From: a virus
DNA length: 64,000 nucleotides
Reading direction: 5' to 3' (one strand)
IMG/VR virus record: IMGVR_UViG_3300034108_000283
Span: 51,897-115,896 of that record
Within the stretch, counting starts at the first letter, position 1, and the number at the start of each line of letters is the position of its first letter. A model generated the notes under the pieces. That model was not told where the DNA came from. It saw only the letters and a program-made list of their open reading frames with translations, and made no database searches. Made by a program: the position numbers and the translations under genes. Of this stretch, positions 6,439 to 11,201 are shown in pieces.

Positions 6439-6450
6439 CAATAAAAGTTG
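6439..6450 (-). promoter_or_regulatory. Array-type promoter motif E6
   Basis: Minus-strand CAACTTTTATTG, 19 nt before the ATG at 6419. It begins only a few bases after the T-run of the preceding unit's terminator. Confidence 0.6.
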
Positions 6451-6459
6451 AAATAAAAA

Positions 6460-6480
6460 CTTAGGGATTATCTCCCTAAG
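6460..6480 (-). terminator. Intrinsic terminator with stop codon in loop
   Basis: CTTAGGGA/TCCCTAAG stem (6460-6467 with 6473-6480). The stop codon 6468-6470 is in the five-base loop and a T-rich tract follows. Confidence 0.8.
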
Positions 6481-6656
6481 TCTTCTTCATACTCAAATGT
6501 TCCGGTCTCTATGTATTCATAGATCTCTGCCTTAGTAGCATAGTCTACAACTTTGCCGTCTTCAAAGAACAGTGCATACTGTTTCCGGCCATCCATAGTC
6601 TGTTGATACTTAACTTGTCCTGTAAGTAACAACCAAATAAAAATAACTTTTGTCAT
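6468..6656 (-). CDS. Array mini-gene with hydrophobic N-terminus, 62 aa
   Basis: Residues 3-13 (KVIFIWLLLTG) form a short hydrophobic stretch, too short for a confident signal peptide. The rest is a beta hairpin pattern (YALFFEDGKVVDYATKAEI) and an acidic tail. The promoter motif lies 17 nt upstream and the terminator loop contains the stop codon. Function unknown. Confidence 0.75.
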   Translation of the reverse strand: MTKVIFIWLLLTGQVKYQQTMDGRKQYALFFEDGKVVDYATKAEIYEYIETGTFEYEEDLGR

Positions 6657-6673
6657 AATATATATTTCTAATG

Positions 6674-6685
6674 CAATAAAAGCTG
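6674..6685 (-). promoter_or_regulatory. Array-type promoter motif E7
   Basis: Minus-strand CAGCTTTTATTG, 17 nt before the ATG at 6656. Confidence 0.6.
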
Positions 6686-6690
6686 TTTAA

Positions 6691-6718
6691 AAGAAGAAGG
6701 TTTATAAGCCTTCTTCTT
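6691..6718 (-). terminator. Intrinsic terminator with stop codon in loop
   Basis: Ten-base-pair stem AAGAAGAAGG/CCTTCTTCTT (6691-6700 with 6709-6718). The stop codon 6702-6704 is in the loop and the final coding Glu codons form the 5' arm. Confidence 0.75.
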
Positions 6719-6842
6719 CTTTATACTGTAGATATGATTCATATGCTGTTAAGCAATATGCATCATACTCTGCTTGTAATTCAGCACAAGAATTACAATG
6801 GTTTTCATCACCTAGTAAACAGGCACAAGTTGTATTTTCCAT
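6702..6842 (-). CDS. Array mini-gene, Cys-rich protein, 46 aa
   Basis: A 46-codon ATG-to-TAA frame with C-x-C (6, 8) and C-x2-C (16, 19), a possible zinc knuckle, then an acidic helix ending EEEGL. A promoter motif 18 nt upstream and a terminator containing its stop codon support it. Function unknown. Confidence 0.7.
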   Translation of the reverse strand: MENTTCACLLGDENHCNSCAELQAEYDAYCLTAYESYLQYKEEEGL

Positions 6843-6860
6843 AATATATAATTTCTGCTA

Positions 6861-6872
6861 CAATAGAAGTTG
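6861..6872 (-). promoter_or_regulatory. Array-type promoter motif E8
   Basis: Minus-strand CAACTTCTATTG, 18 nt before the ATG at 6842. Confidence 0.6.
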
Positions 6873-6892
6873 TTGCATCATATACAAAATAA

Positions 6893-6908
6893 AGGAGCTA
6901 TTGCTCCT
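6893..6908 (-). terminator. Intrinsic terminator overlapping stop codon
   Basis: AGGAGC/GCTCCT stem (6893-6898 with 6903-6908) with a four-base loop. The stop codon 6898-6900 overlaps arm and loop; TTTATTTTG follows on the minus strand. Confidence 0.65.
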
Positions 6909-7098
6909 CTATTTGTGTATCCCATTGTATGTCCCAAAAGTTTGCTCCAAAGTCTCCTTCTTGAAGAGAGTAAAGTAAAGAGTGAAGTTCTTTTGAAGTA
7001 AGATCAGGTCTTGTGGTTTTAATTGTTTGTTCAGGTTCTCCGGTGTCCCCTCCGCCAATGGTGATCTTGTAGCTTAAAATATAAAGTGTATTTTCCAT
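6898..7098 (-). CDS. Array mini-gene, 66 aa
   Basis: A 66-residue protein with a Gly-rich turn (ITIGGGDTGEPEQ) between two predicted strands, then a helix and a Trp-containing acidic tail (FWDIQWDTQIEEQ). Independent transcription unit with promoter motif 17 nt upstream. No family recognised. Confidence 0.75.
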   Translation of the reverse strand: MENTLYILSYKITIGGGDTGEPEQTIKTTRPDLTSKELHSLLYSLQEGDFGANFWDIQWDTQIEEQ

Positions 7099-7115
7099 AA
7101 TATAAGTTTAGCACA

Positions 7116-7127
7116 CAATAGAAGTTG
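7116..7127 (-). promoter_or_regulatory. Array-type promoter motif E9
   Basis: Minus-strand CAACTTCTATTG, 17 nt before the ATG at 7098. Confidence 0.6.
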
Positions 7128-7136
7128 TCTAAATAA

Positions 7137-7168
7137 AAAAGAGCAAGGATTATTCTCCCTGCTCTTTT
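7137..7168 (-). terminator. Intrinsic terminator with stop codon in loop
   Basis: AAAAGAGCA/TGCTCTTTT stem (7137-7145 with 7160-7168). The stop codon 7150-7152 is in the loop. Confidence 0.75.
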
Positions 7169-7326
7169 ACTCTACAAACATTAAACACAATGTATTCTCC
7201 CGCAGTATGTATCTCATATTTCTTGAGAATACCTTTGGTCATCCATTGATTCAATCTAGTTTGCATTTTAGTTAGTTCTCCTGCATCTGATGCAAGAAAA
7301 CTATAAAGGTCAACACGTAGTTTCAT
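7150..7326 (-). CDS. Array mini-gene, basic protein, 58 aa
   Basis: A 58-codon ATG-to-TAA frame (MKLRVDLYSFLASDAGELTK...). It reads as a small helical protein with a beta pair at the end (YEIHTAGEYIVFNVCRV), which resembles a compact winged-helix layout but is too short to call. Promoter motif 17 nt upstream; terminator contains the stop codon. Confidence 0.7.
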   Translation of the reverse strand: MKLRVDLYSFLASDAGELTKMQTRLNQWMTKGILKKYEIHTAGEYIVFNVCRVKEQGE

Positions 7327-7343
7327 ATGTATAGTTTCTGTGG

Positions 7344-7355
7344 CAATAAAAGCTG
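7344..7355 (-). promoter_or_regulatory. Array-type promoter motif E10
   Basis: Minus-strand CAGCTTTTATTG, 17 nt before the ATG at 7326. Confidence 0.6.
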
Positions 7356-7364
7356 AAAAATAAA

Positions 7365-7385
7365 AAGAGAGACATTGTCTCTCTC
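7365..7385 (-). terminator. Intrinsic terminator
   Basis: Nine-base-pair stem AAGAGAGAC/GTCTCTCTT (7365-7373 with 7377-7385) with a three-base loop and following T-run on the minus strand. Confidence 0.8.
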
Positions 7386-7391
7386 TTAATG

Positions 7392-7592
7392 CTATGCACC
7401 TTGTAGCTTTTCTTCTATGTGCATTATTAGGTTAAGCATTCCCATAATGGAGCAACCTGCTAATATAATACCCATAGTAATTAAACCTACCATTGGTGCA
7501 GTTGGTTCTACAGATAATACTCCGAAGAAGTATAAACAGAATGTGCCAAGGCCTGAAGCATATAGCACAATAAACTTAAGTAATTGTTTCAT
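7392..7592 (-). CDS. Array mini-gene, membrane protein, 66 aa
   Basis: I start at the ATG at 7592 (MKQLLKFIVLYASGLG...). The frame is open 33 codons further upstream, but that extension runs through the preceding unit's terminator and this gene's own promoter motif, which lies 18 nt before 7592. Two hydrophobic segments (about residues 4-24 and 29-52) with a short charged tail make a two-pass inner-membrane protein. Function unknown. Confidence 0.75.
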   Translation of the reverse strand: MKQLLKFIVLYASGLGTFCLYFFGVLSVEPTAPMVGLITMGIILAGCSIMGMLNLIMHIEEKLQGA

Positions 7593-7610
7593 AGTATATA
7601 ATTTCTCATA

Positions 7611-7622
7611 CAATAAAAGCTG
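7611..7622 (-). promoter_or_regulatory. Array-type promoter motif E11
   Basis: Minus-strand CAGCTTTTATTG, 18 nt before the ATG at 7592. Confidence 0.6.
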
Positions 7623-7631
7623 TCTAACACA

Positions 7632-7692
7632 GAAAAAAAAGGGGATATCATCCCCTGTAGTGTTTAACTTTTCATAGCTTTTAGTTTTCATA
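7632..7692 (-). ncRNA. Empty array unit: candidate small RNA or decayed gene
   Basis: Between promoter motif E12 and the terminator at 7640-7656 there is no gene. At the usual 17-nt spacing from the motif sits an ATG at 7675, followed after two codons by TAA. Every regulatory part is conserved but the coding part is gone. It may be a remnant of gene loss or a roughly 50-nt RNA gene. Confidence 0.4.
7640..7656 (-). terminator. Intrinsic terminator of an almost ORF-less unit
   Basis: AGGGGAT/ATCCCCT stem (7640-7646 with 7650-7656), three-base loop, then eight T residues on the minus strand. It closes a unit of about 50 nt whose only ORF is ATG-AAA-AGT-TAA (7675 to 7664). Confidence 0.8.
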
Positions 7693-7704
7693 CAATAAAA
7701 GCTG
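7693..7704 (-). promoter_or_regulatory. Array-type promoter motif E12
   Basis: Minus-strand CAGCTTTTATTG, 17 nt before the three-codon ORF starting at 7675. Confidence 0.55.
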
Positions 7705-7710
7705 AATTAA

Positions 7711-7743
7711 AAAGTAATACAGGTTATTCCCCTGTATTACTTT
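7711..7743 (-). terminator. Strong intrinsic terminator with stop codon in loop
   Basis: Thirteen-base-pair perfect stem AAAGTAATACAGG/CCTGTATTACTTT (7711-7723 with 7731-7743). The stop codon 7724-7726 lies in the loop; TTTAATTC follows on the minus strand. Confidence 0.85.
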
Positions 7744-7906
7744 CCATTGCTGATACAGCAGCTTCAATACCTTCTTGAACATAAGCTCTATATGCTTTTA
7801 AATCAGATAGCTCATATAGTTCTTTAAATGTCTTACCTTCTGTTTCTAAGGTAGCAATTGCTTTATCTAGCGTTTCAGCTAAATCAAATAGTTGGTTTGC
7901 AGTCAT
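7724..7906 (-). CDS. Array mini-gene, helical protein, 60 aa
   Basis: I start at the ATG at 7906 (MTANQLFDLAETLDK...); the open frame extends 36 codons upstream through the promoter motif into low-complexity sequence, which I reject. The 60 residues form two or three amphipathic helices, acidic overall. It is the first gene of the leftward array. Promoter motif 18 nt upstream; stop codon in the terminator loop. Confidence 0.75.
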   Translation of the reverse strand: MTANQLFDLAETLDKAIATLETEGKTFKELYELSDLKAYRAYVQEGIEAAVSAMESNTGE

Positions 7907-7924
7907 AGTTATTAGTTTCTCATA

Positions 7925-7936
7925 CAATAGAAGTTG
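7925..7936 (-). promoter_or_regulatory. Array-type promoter motif E13
   Basis: Minus-strand CAACTTCTATTG, 18 nt before the ATG at 7906; the outermost copy of the array. Confidence 0.6.
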
Positions 7937-8237
7937 TGCTATATACTGTCTTCTCTGTGTGTGTGGTTGTGCTGTTGGCTCGGTTGTCTCAGCACCCTCC
8001 CCCCTCTGTGTCATAGTCTTCTGCTCAGCTTTTGCATCTGTTGTCTCTGCTCTGTTCTGTCTCTGCTAGCATCCACACACTTTTCCTGTGTCAGAGTTTT
8101 TTAGATTTTTTCCTAGATTCAGGCTTGCTCCCTCAGCTTCATAGGGGGTATGCCACTTTTTCTCAGAGCCCCGGGGGTTTTTGCTATATGCCCCATCTCA
8201 CACTCTTATATAGTACAACTTAATTATCTTAAAAAAA
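7937..8237. other. Gene-free divergent region with A-poor strand
   Basis: About 300 nt between the leftward array and the first rightward promoter. The plus strand here is rich in T, C and G and poor in A (long runs such as CTCTGCTCTGTTCTGTCTCTG and repeated CTGTG/TCTC words), unlike the A/T-balanced flanks. It contains GAGCCCCGGGGGTTTTTG at about 8167-8182, similar to the CCCC...GGGG-T hairpins downstream. Short ORFs on either strand are low complexity and unsupported. A replication origin or divergent control region is possible. Confidence 0.5.
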
Positions 8238-8268
8238 TTTGGTATGTTTAGAATTATGTATATATTTG
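8238..8268 (+). promoter_or_regulatory. Host-type (Bacteroidota) promoter
   Basis: TTTG at 8238-8241 and TATATTTG at 8261-8268, separated by exactly 19 nt: a perfect match to the Bacteroidota housekeeping consensus. It fires into a 39-nt spacer followed by a terminator hairpin. Confidence 0.75.
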
Positions 8269-8335
8269 TTGAGCTAATAACTTTCATTTTAGGATTAATA
8301 CTAAGAGCCCCGGAACTACAGTCTGGGGTTTTTTT
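8269..8335 (+). ncRNA. Candidate small RNA (or attenuated leader), unit 1
   Basis: Thirty-nine bases from the -7 box to a CCCCGGA/TCTGGGG hairpin (8308-8314 with 8322-8328) ending in seven T residues. There is no ORF. A second unit with the same spacing and a near-identical hairpin lies at 9460-9527. Confidence 0.4.
8308..8335 (+). terminator. Intrinsic terminator
   Basis: Seven-pair stem with one G-U pair, seven-base loop, then TTTTTTT. It lies upstream of the 8366 gene, between two promoters. Confidence 0.75.
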
Positions 8336-8353
8336 ATTATATTATATATTATA

Positions 8354-8361
8354 TATATTTG
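8354..8361 (+). promoter_or_regulatory. Second host-type -7 box
   Basis: TATATTTG only 4 nt before the ATG at 8366. The -33 position falls in the T-run of the preceding terminator. If used, the message would be essentially leaderless. Confidence 0.45.
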
Positions 8362-8365
8362 TATT

Positions 8366-8809
8366 ATGAAAAAGTATGACATGGGTAAGTATGTGCTCCT
8401 TGCCGGAGAAGATGCTACCAAGATATTTGACTACTATGATGTAGATGAGATGCACGGGTTGAACCGTAAAGATGCTCAGGCAGAAGAAGTAGATAAGACT
8501 GTAGGCAACGGGGTGTATATGTATGGGTGGACTAACTATGACCCTAATGATAAGAAGCTTACAACAAAAGCTCCACACAAACCATTCTTGTTTATTAACC
8601 TAGGTACATTTAAGAAGTACTCTATTACAGAGAAAGCTACCGCAGTTATGCATGAGACTATGCACATGAGTATCTTACTTAATAACTGGAACATCAAGGA
8701 TAAAGAAGAAGAGGTTATTGGTTTTGCTGAAGAACAAGCTAACAAGATTATTGATATACTAGGGTTTGATAAGAAGGAGCAGCCTAAGAAAGGGTTCTTC
8801 AAAAAATAA
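8366..8809 (+). CDS. HExxH zincin-like protein, 147 aa
   Basis: A 147-residue protein with H-E-T-M-H at residues 96-100 inside a helix (EKATAVMHETMHMSILLNNW), the zinc-metallopeptidase motif. Glutamates 114-116 about 14 residues downstream could provide a third ligand (gluzincin-like). The C-terminus is a basic Lys-rich tail (GFFKK). It is the first rightward gene, so a phage-encoded regulatory or anti-host peptidase is possible, but substrates are unknown. It could alternatively start at Met6. Confidence 0.7.
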   Translation: MKKYDMGKYVLLAGEDATKIFDYYDVDEMHGLNRKDAQAEEVDKTVGNGVYMYGWTNYDPNDKKLTTKAPHKPFLFINLGTFKKYSITEKATAVMHETMHMSILLNNWNIKDKEEEVIGFAEEQANKIIDILGFDKKEQPKKGFFKK

Positions 8810-8812
8810 CAT

Positions 8813-9445
8813 ATGGCATATATAGAACATAACTTCTTTCCTCTCAAGGTATTTGTTAGGAATGAGTACATGTACCAACACCAAAAAGGTTTAGGAGAAT
8901 TTACCCCGGGGGTAATAGTATCAGTTAGATGTATGCCGGGACAAGCTGCATTGTTCCAGGTACTACTTGAGAATGGTGTACTTAGAGATAAGTTACCTAG
9001 TCATGCTTTACTTACTGAACCAAAACTTCCAGATCCAGATCTACCATTTCATTATCTACAGATATGGAATTGCTTCTCATATAGATTTACTTTACTACAT
9101 CTATCATATGTATATGATACTAAAGTAGAAGTGTATATGAAGGACCATAAGTTTCACCCGGGTAGTTACTATGCTACTATTAACTGGGGAGCTAATGATT
9201 TTAATACAGACCTGTCTCTAGCTGAAGATGCACTAGAGCATAAGAGTCACCATATCATATTATTAGATAATGGACAGATAGCATTGCAACCAAACAACAG
9301 AATCAAATGGTCAGAACCTAGCTTTGTTACTAAGCCTTTTCCAGAGAGACCGGATTATTTAGTTAATAAAGATTACTATAATTGTGAGGGATTTGACAAG
9401 TGGCATACAGAAGATTCTGAAAGAATGTTTTATGATAATGAATAA
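8813..9445 (+). CDS. Conserved crAss-like phage protein of unknown function, 210 aa
   Basis: I recognise the pattern from crAss-like phage proteins: MPGQAALFQVLLENG (41-55), DLPFHYLQIWNCFSYRF (76-92), then a charged stretch and LDNGQIALQPNNRIKW (151-166). The fold is probably beta-rich, with a small-domain look in the last third. Its function is not known to me. It starts 3 nt after the preceding stop and ends just before the next host-type promoter; the C-terminal 20 codons overlap that promoter's -33 position. Confidence 0.75.
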   Translation: MAYIEHNFFPLKVFVRNEYMYQHQKGLGEFTPGVIVSVRCMPGQAALFQVLLENGVLRDKLPSHALLTEPKLPDPDLPFHYLQIWNCFSYRFTLLHLSYVYDTKVEVYMKDHKFHPGSYYATINWGANDFNTDLSLAEDALEHKSHHIILLDNGQIALQPNNRIKWSEPSFVTKPFPERPDYLVNKDYYNCEGFDKWHTEDSERMFYDNE

Positions 9446-9451
9446 TGTTGT

Positions 9452-9459
9452 ATATTTGT
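9452..9459 (+). promoter_or_regulatory. Host-type -7 box, unit 2
   Basis: TATATTTG directly after the 9445 stop codon; the -33 region carries TTTT rather than TTTG. It fires into a 39-nt spacer and hairpin. Confidence 0.55.
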
Positions 9460-9527
9460 ACAGTTCATAACATAACTTTTAATTGATTTAGCTGAAAGCC
9501 CTGGAAATTTTTTTCTGGGGTTTTTAG
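9460..9527 (+). ncRNA. Candidate small RNA (or attenuated leader), unit 2
   Basis: Same layout as 8269-8335: exactly 39 nt from -7 box to hairpin, stem CCCTGGA/TCTGGGG (9499-9505 with 9514-9520), then TTTTT. About half of the spacer positions match unit 1, including a shared ATAAC core at spacer positions 9-13. No ORF. Confidence 0.4.
9499..9525 (+). terminator. Intrinsic terminator
   Basis: Seven-pair stem with two G-U pairs around a T-rich loop, followed by TTTTT; the counterpart of the hairpin at 8308-8335. Confidence 0.65.
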
Positions 9528-9546
9528 TTTAAATTAAAATAGTTTA

Positions 9547-9554
9547 TATATTTG
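9547..9554 (+). promoter_or_regulatory. Host-type -7 box upstream of 9604
   Basis: TATATTTG with an imperfect -33 (TTTAG). It is followed by a CACCAACAAACC leader and a 24-codon overlapping ORF (ATG at 9570) before the main gene start. Confidence 0.5.
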
Positions 9555-9603
9555 TGTCACCAACAAACCATGAGAGCAATAACTCCTAATTATTTATTTG
9601 ACT

Positions 9604-9912
9604 ATGACTGCCCAGCAAAAGCTGTTGTGGGAAAAGCTAACTAAAGAAGTTAGAGATGCCGGCATGGACAATCTCCGTGCCCGGGAGCTCTATGATGAAC
9701 TAAGTAAATTATTAAATATGTCAGATAAAACATTGATATCTATTACAGAAAAAGAATCAGGACTAGAAGTTAGGATTCATGAAGAAGCATATGGTAATCT
9801 AGCTCTTATAGGTTTATTAGAAAAGATCAAGTTGAATATTTTAGATTCTCTTCCTGATGATAAAGAACTAGAAGAATCTAAAGCAACAACCAAGCAGAAA
9901 TATGATGCATAA
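9604..9912 (+). CDS. Hypothetical protein, 102 aa
   Basis: I use the ATG at 9604 rather than the in-frame TTG at 9598. The 102-residue product is helical at both ends with a short beta section (ISITEKESGLEVRIHEE). A separate 24-codon frame (MRAITPNYLFDYDCPAK..., 9570-9644) overlaps the start and could be a leader peptide coupling translation. It begins a run of closely spaced genes up to 10851. No family recognised. Confidence 0.65.
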   Translation: MTAQQKLLWEKLTKEVRDAGMDNLRARELYDELSKLLNMSDKTLISITEKESGLEVRIHEEAYGNLALIGLLEKIKLNILDSLPDDKELEESKATTKQKYDA

Positions 9913-9929
9913 TTTTTAAAACCAACAAT

Positions 9930-10214
9930 ATGTCAGAAGAAACAGTTTACCCAACACCTGGTAATATACAGGCTAATGAAACTAAGATAACTCCATTTGG
10001 ATATAAAATCTTAGGTATCAAAGAAGATGCGGAAGATACATCAGATGTTTATAAAGTAAAAGTATTAGCAGCAGAGATTGCTGAGATTATGAAGAAGAAC
10101 TATGAAGCAGAAAGGGTACCCTTAAAGAGTCTCCTGTTTGATCACGCAGTAGGAGAAATTCTTAATGCATCTATGTCAGTAGTAAAAGTATTAACATTTA
10201 AAAATGAGGAATGA
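9930..10214 (+). CDS. Small helical-hairpin protein, 94 aa
   Basis: The N-terminal 30 residues are extended; residues 40-90 form two long helices ending ASMSVVKVLTFKN. Short phage helical-hairpin proteins with a terminal M-x-x-V-K-x-x-T pattern include nucleotide-sponging anti-CBASS factors, but the resemblance here is weak and I do not assign that role. Its leader reads AAAACCAACAAT before ATG. The end overlaps the GroES-like gene by 4 nt. Confidence 0.7.
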   Translation: MSEETVYPTPGNIQANETKITPFGYKILGIKEDAEDTSDVYKVKVLAAEIAEIMKKNYEAERVPLKSLLFDHAVGEILNASMSVVKVLTFKNEE

Positions 10215-10504
10215 GTAATTTTAAAAAACTAAGAGGCCGAGCTATATTGCTTAATGTGCCACAGAGAAAGAAGTCAGTTATTGAACTGTCTGCAAAAGAT
10301 GAAGAAGCTATGATGCAAGAAGCAGCTAAACTTTGGAGCAAACTTGCTGTATATGCTATAGGAGATAAAGTAGAAGAAGTAGCTGTAGGTGATGAAGTGT
10401 ATGTAAGAACAGGATCTCTAAACATGGAGACTGTTGAGAGAATAGAAATTGATGGTGAGATTAAACTTCTCCTTACTGAAGGTGATGTTGTTATAATCTG
10501 GTAG
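10211..10504 (+). CDS. GroES-like co-chaperonin homologue, 97 aa
   Basis: Length and layout fit Cpn10: an N-terminal strand (GRAILLNVP, 9-17), a mobile-loop-like segment, then the beta-barrel signature VYAIGDKVEEVAVGDEVYVR (47-66) and a C-terminal EGDVVIIW. GroES-like proteins cap chaperonin rings; phage versions (T4 gp31, RB49 CocO) replace the host cap to fold large capsid proteins. No GroEL is seen nearby. Assignment rests on pattern recognition; another small barrel fold is possible. Confidence 0.55.
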   Translation: MSNFKKLRGRAILLNVPQRKKSVIELSAKDEEAMMQEAAKLWSKLAVYAIGDKVEEVAVGDEVYVRTGSLNMETVERIEIDGEIKLLLTEGDVVIIW

Positions 10505-10506
10505 TC

Positions 10507-10851
10507 ATGGATAAAAAGAAAACTCCGGTATCTCCTTATCCCGGCATGGCAGATGGAGTTATTGGTAGAAATACTAGCACTGTTACTTCCACTTTTGGAC
10601 CTGGAAAAGATCTTACTGATAGAATAGTAAAACTATCTCCGGGACCAAGACCTGTATACTATGGTGGACAATCTAATCCTTATGAAGTATTTCAAGTACT
10701 TGAAGCTTGGGGTCTGGATAGAGACTTCTATTTAGGCAATGTCATTAAATATGTAGTAAGAGCTGGTAAAAAGAATCCGGGAGCATACAAAGAGGATCTG
10801 GAAAAAGCTATAGTATATCTCCAAAAGAGAATAGAAAGTTTGGATAAATAA
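10507..10851 (+). CDS. DUF3310-like phage protein, 114 aa
   Basis: Residues 50-112 match the DUF3310 pattern common in phages: YYGG then NPYEVFQVLEAWGLD (57-71), FYLGNVIKYVVRAGKK (74-89) and EDLEKAIVYLQKRIE (96-110). Family members are sometimes labelled nucleotide kinase, which is not established; they are small helical proteins of nucleotide metabolism regions. The first 48 residues are an extended Pro/Gly-rich arm. It is 2 nt downstream of the GroES-like gene. Confidence 0.75.
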   Translation: MDKKKTPVSPYPGMADGVIGRNTSTVTSTFGPGKDLTDRIVKLSPGPRPVYYGGQSNPYEVFQVLEAWGLDRDFYLGNVIKYVVRAGKKNPGAYKEDLEKAIVYLQKRIESLDK

Positions 10852-10869
10852 ATATTCTTTCTATATTTG
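10839..10869 (+). promoter_or_regulatory. Host-type promoter
   Basis: TTTG (10839-10842) and TATATTTG (10862-10869) with a 19-nt spacer, the exact consensus. Only 5 nt separate the -7 box from the ATG at 10875, so a leaderless message is predicted. Confidence 0.7.
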
Positions 10870-10874
10870 TCTAC

Positions 10875-11069
10875 ATGAAAGCTATTTTAGTAATATTGCT
10901 GATAGGTGTAATTGGAGTATGTTGGATAGTTGCCAATGCTTTTAATAAACCTGTACTTAATAAAATGAAAAACTATTATGAAGATGATATAGAAGGTAGA
11001 CAGATTGCTAATGCTTTAATAGGTGTTATGATTCTGCTGTCTTTTCTTATCGGATATATTGTTGCTTAA
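10875..11069 (+). CDS. Two-pass membrane protein, 64 aa
   Basis: Hydrophobic segments at residues 3-21 and 47-63 flank a charged loop (NKMKNYYEDDIEGRQ). It has its own host-type promoter and is followed by a strong terminator, so it is a single-gene unit. The stop codon lies inside a 10-bp inverted repeat (11061-11070 with 11108-11117). Function unknown. Confidence 0.7.
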   Translation: MKAILVILLIGVIGVCWIVANAFNKPVLNKMKNYYEDDIEGRQIANALIGVMILLSFLIGYIVA

Positions 11070-11119
11070 CAACCTGTTATCTCCTTTTGCGCTAATCTTG
11101 TTAACCTGTTAAGCAACTT

Positions 11120-11150
11120 AATCCTCAGTTTTTTAACTGGGGATTTTTTT
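11120..11150 (+). terminator. Intrinsic terminator
   Basis: Eleven-pair stem AATCCTCAGTT/AACTGGGGATT (11120-11130 with 11135-11145) with TTTT loop and a TTTTTTT tail. It separates the middle genes from the adhesin genes. Confidence 0.85.
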
Positions 11151-11160
11151 ATATCAAATA

Positions 11161-11184
11161 TTTTTTGTATATTATAGTGTATAT
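11161..11184 (+). promoter_or_regulatory. Late-type promoter motif L1
   Basis: TTTTTTGTATATTATAGTGT followed by ATAT, matching the recurring TTTAGTATATTATAgTATAT motif that precedes the tail, lysis and structural units. Confidence 0.6.
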
Positions 11185-11201
11185 TTATAAAAACAATAAT
11201 C

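Noticed and set aside
7591-7691. Extended N-terminus for the 7392 gene (33 extra codons)
   Set aside because: The extension is read through the terminator of the previous unit and through the gene's own promoter motif; the motif-to-ATG spacing rule fixes the start at 7592.
8032-8578. Short ORFs in and just after the divergent region on both strands
   Set aside because: Low-complexity composition; the minus-strand ones overlap the zincin-like gene and none has a promoter or leader like its neighbours.
9930-10214. Anti-CBASS Acb2/Tad1-type protein
   Set aside because: Size and helical hairpin are suggestive, but the diagnostic residues I know for that family are not clearly present; left as unknown.
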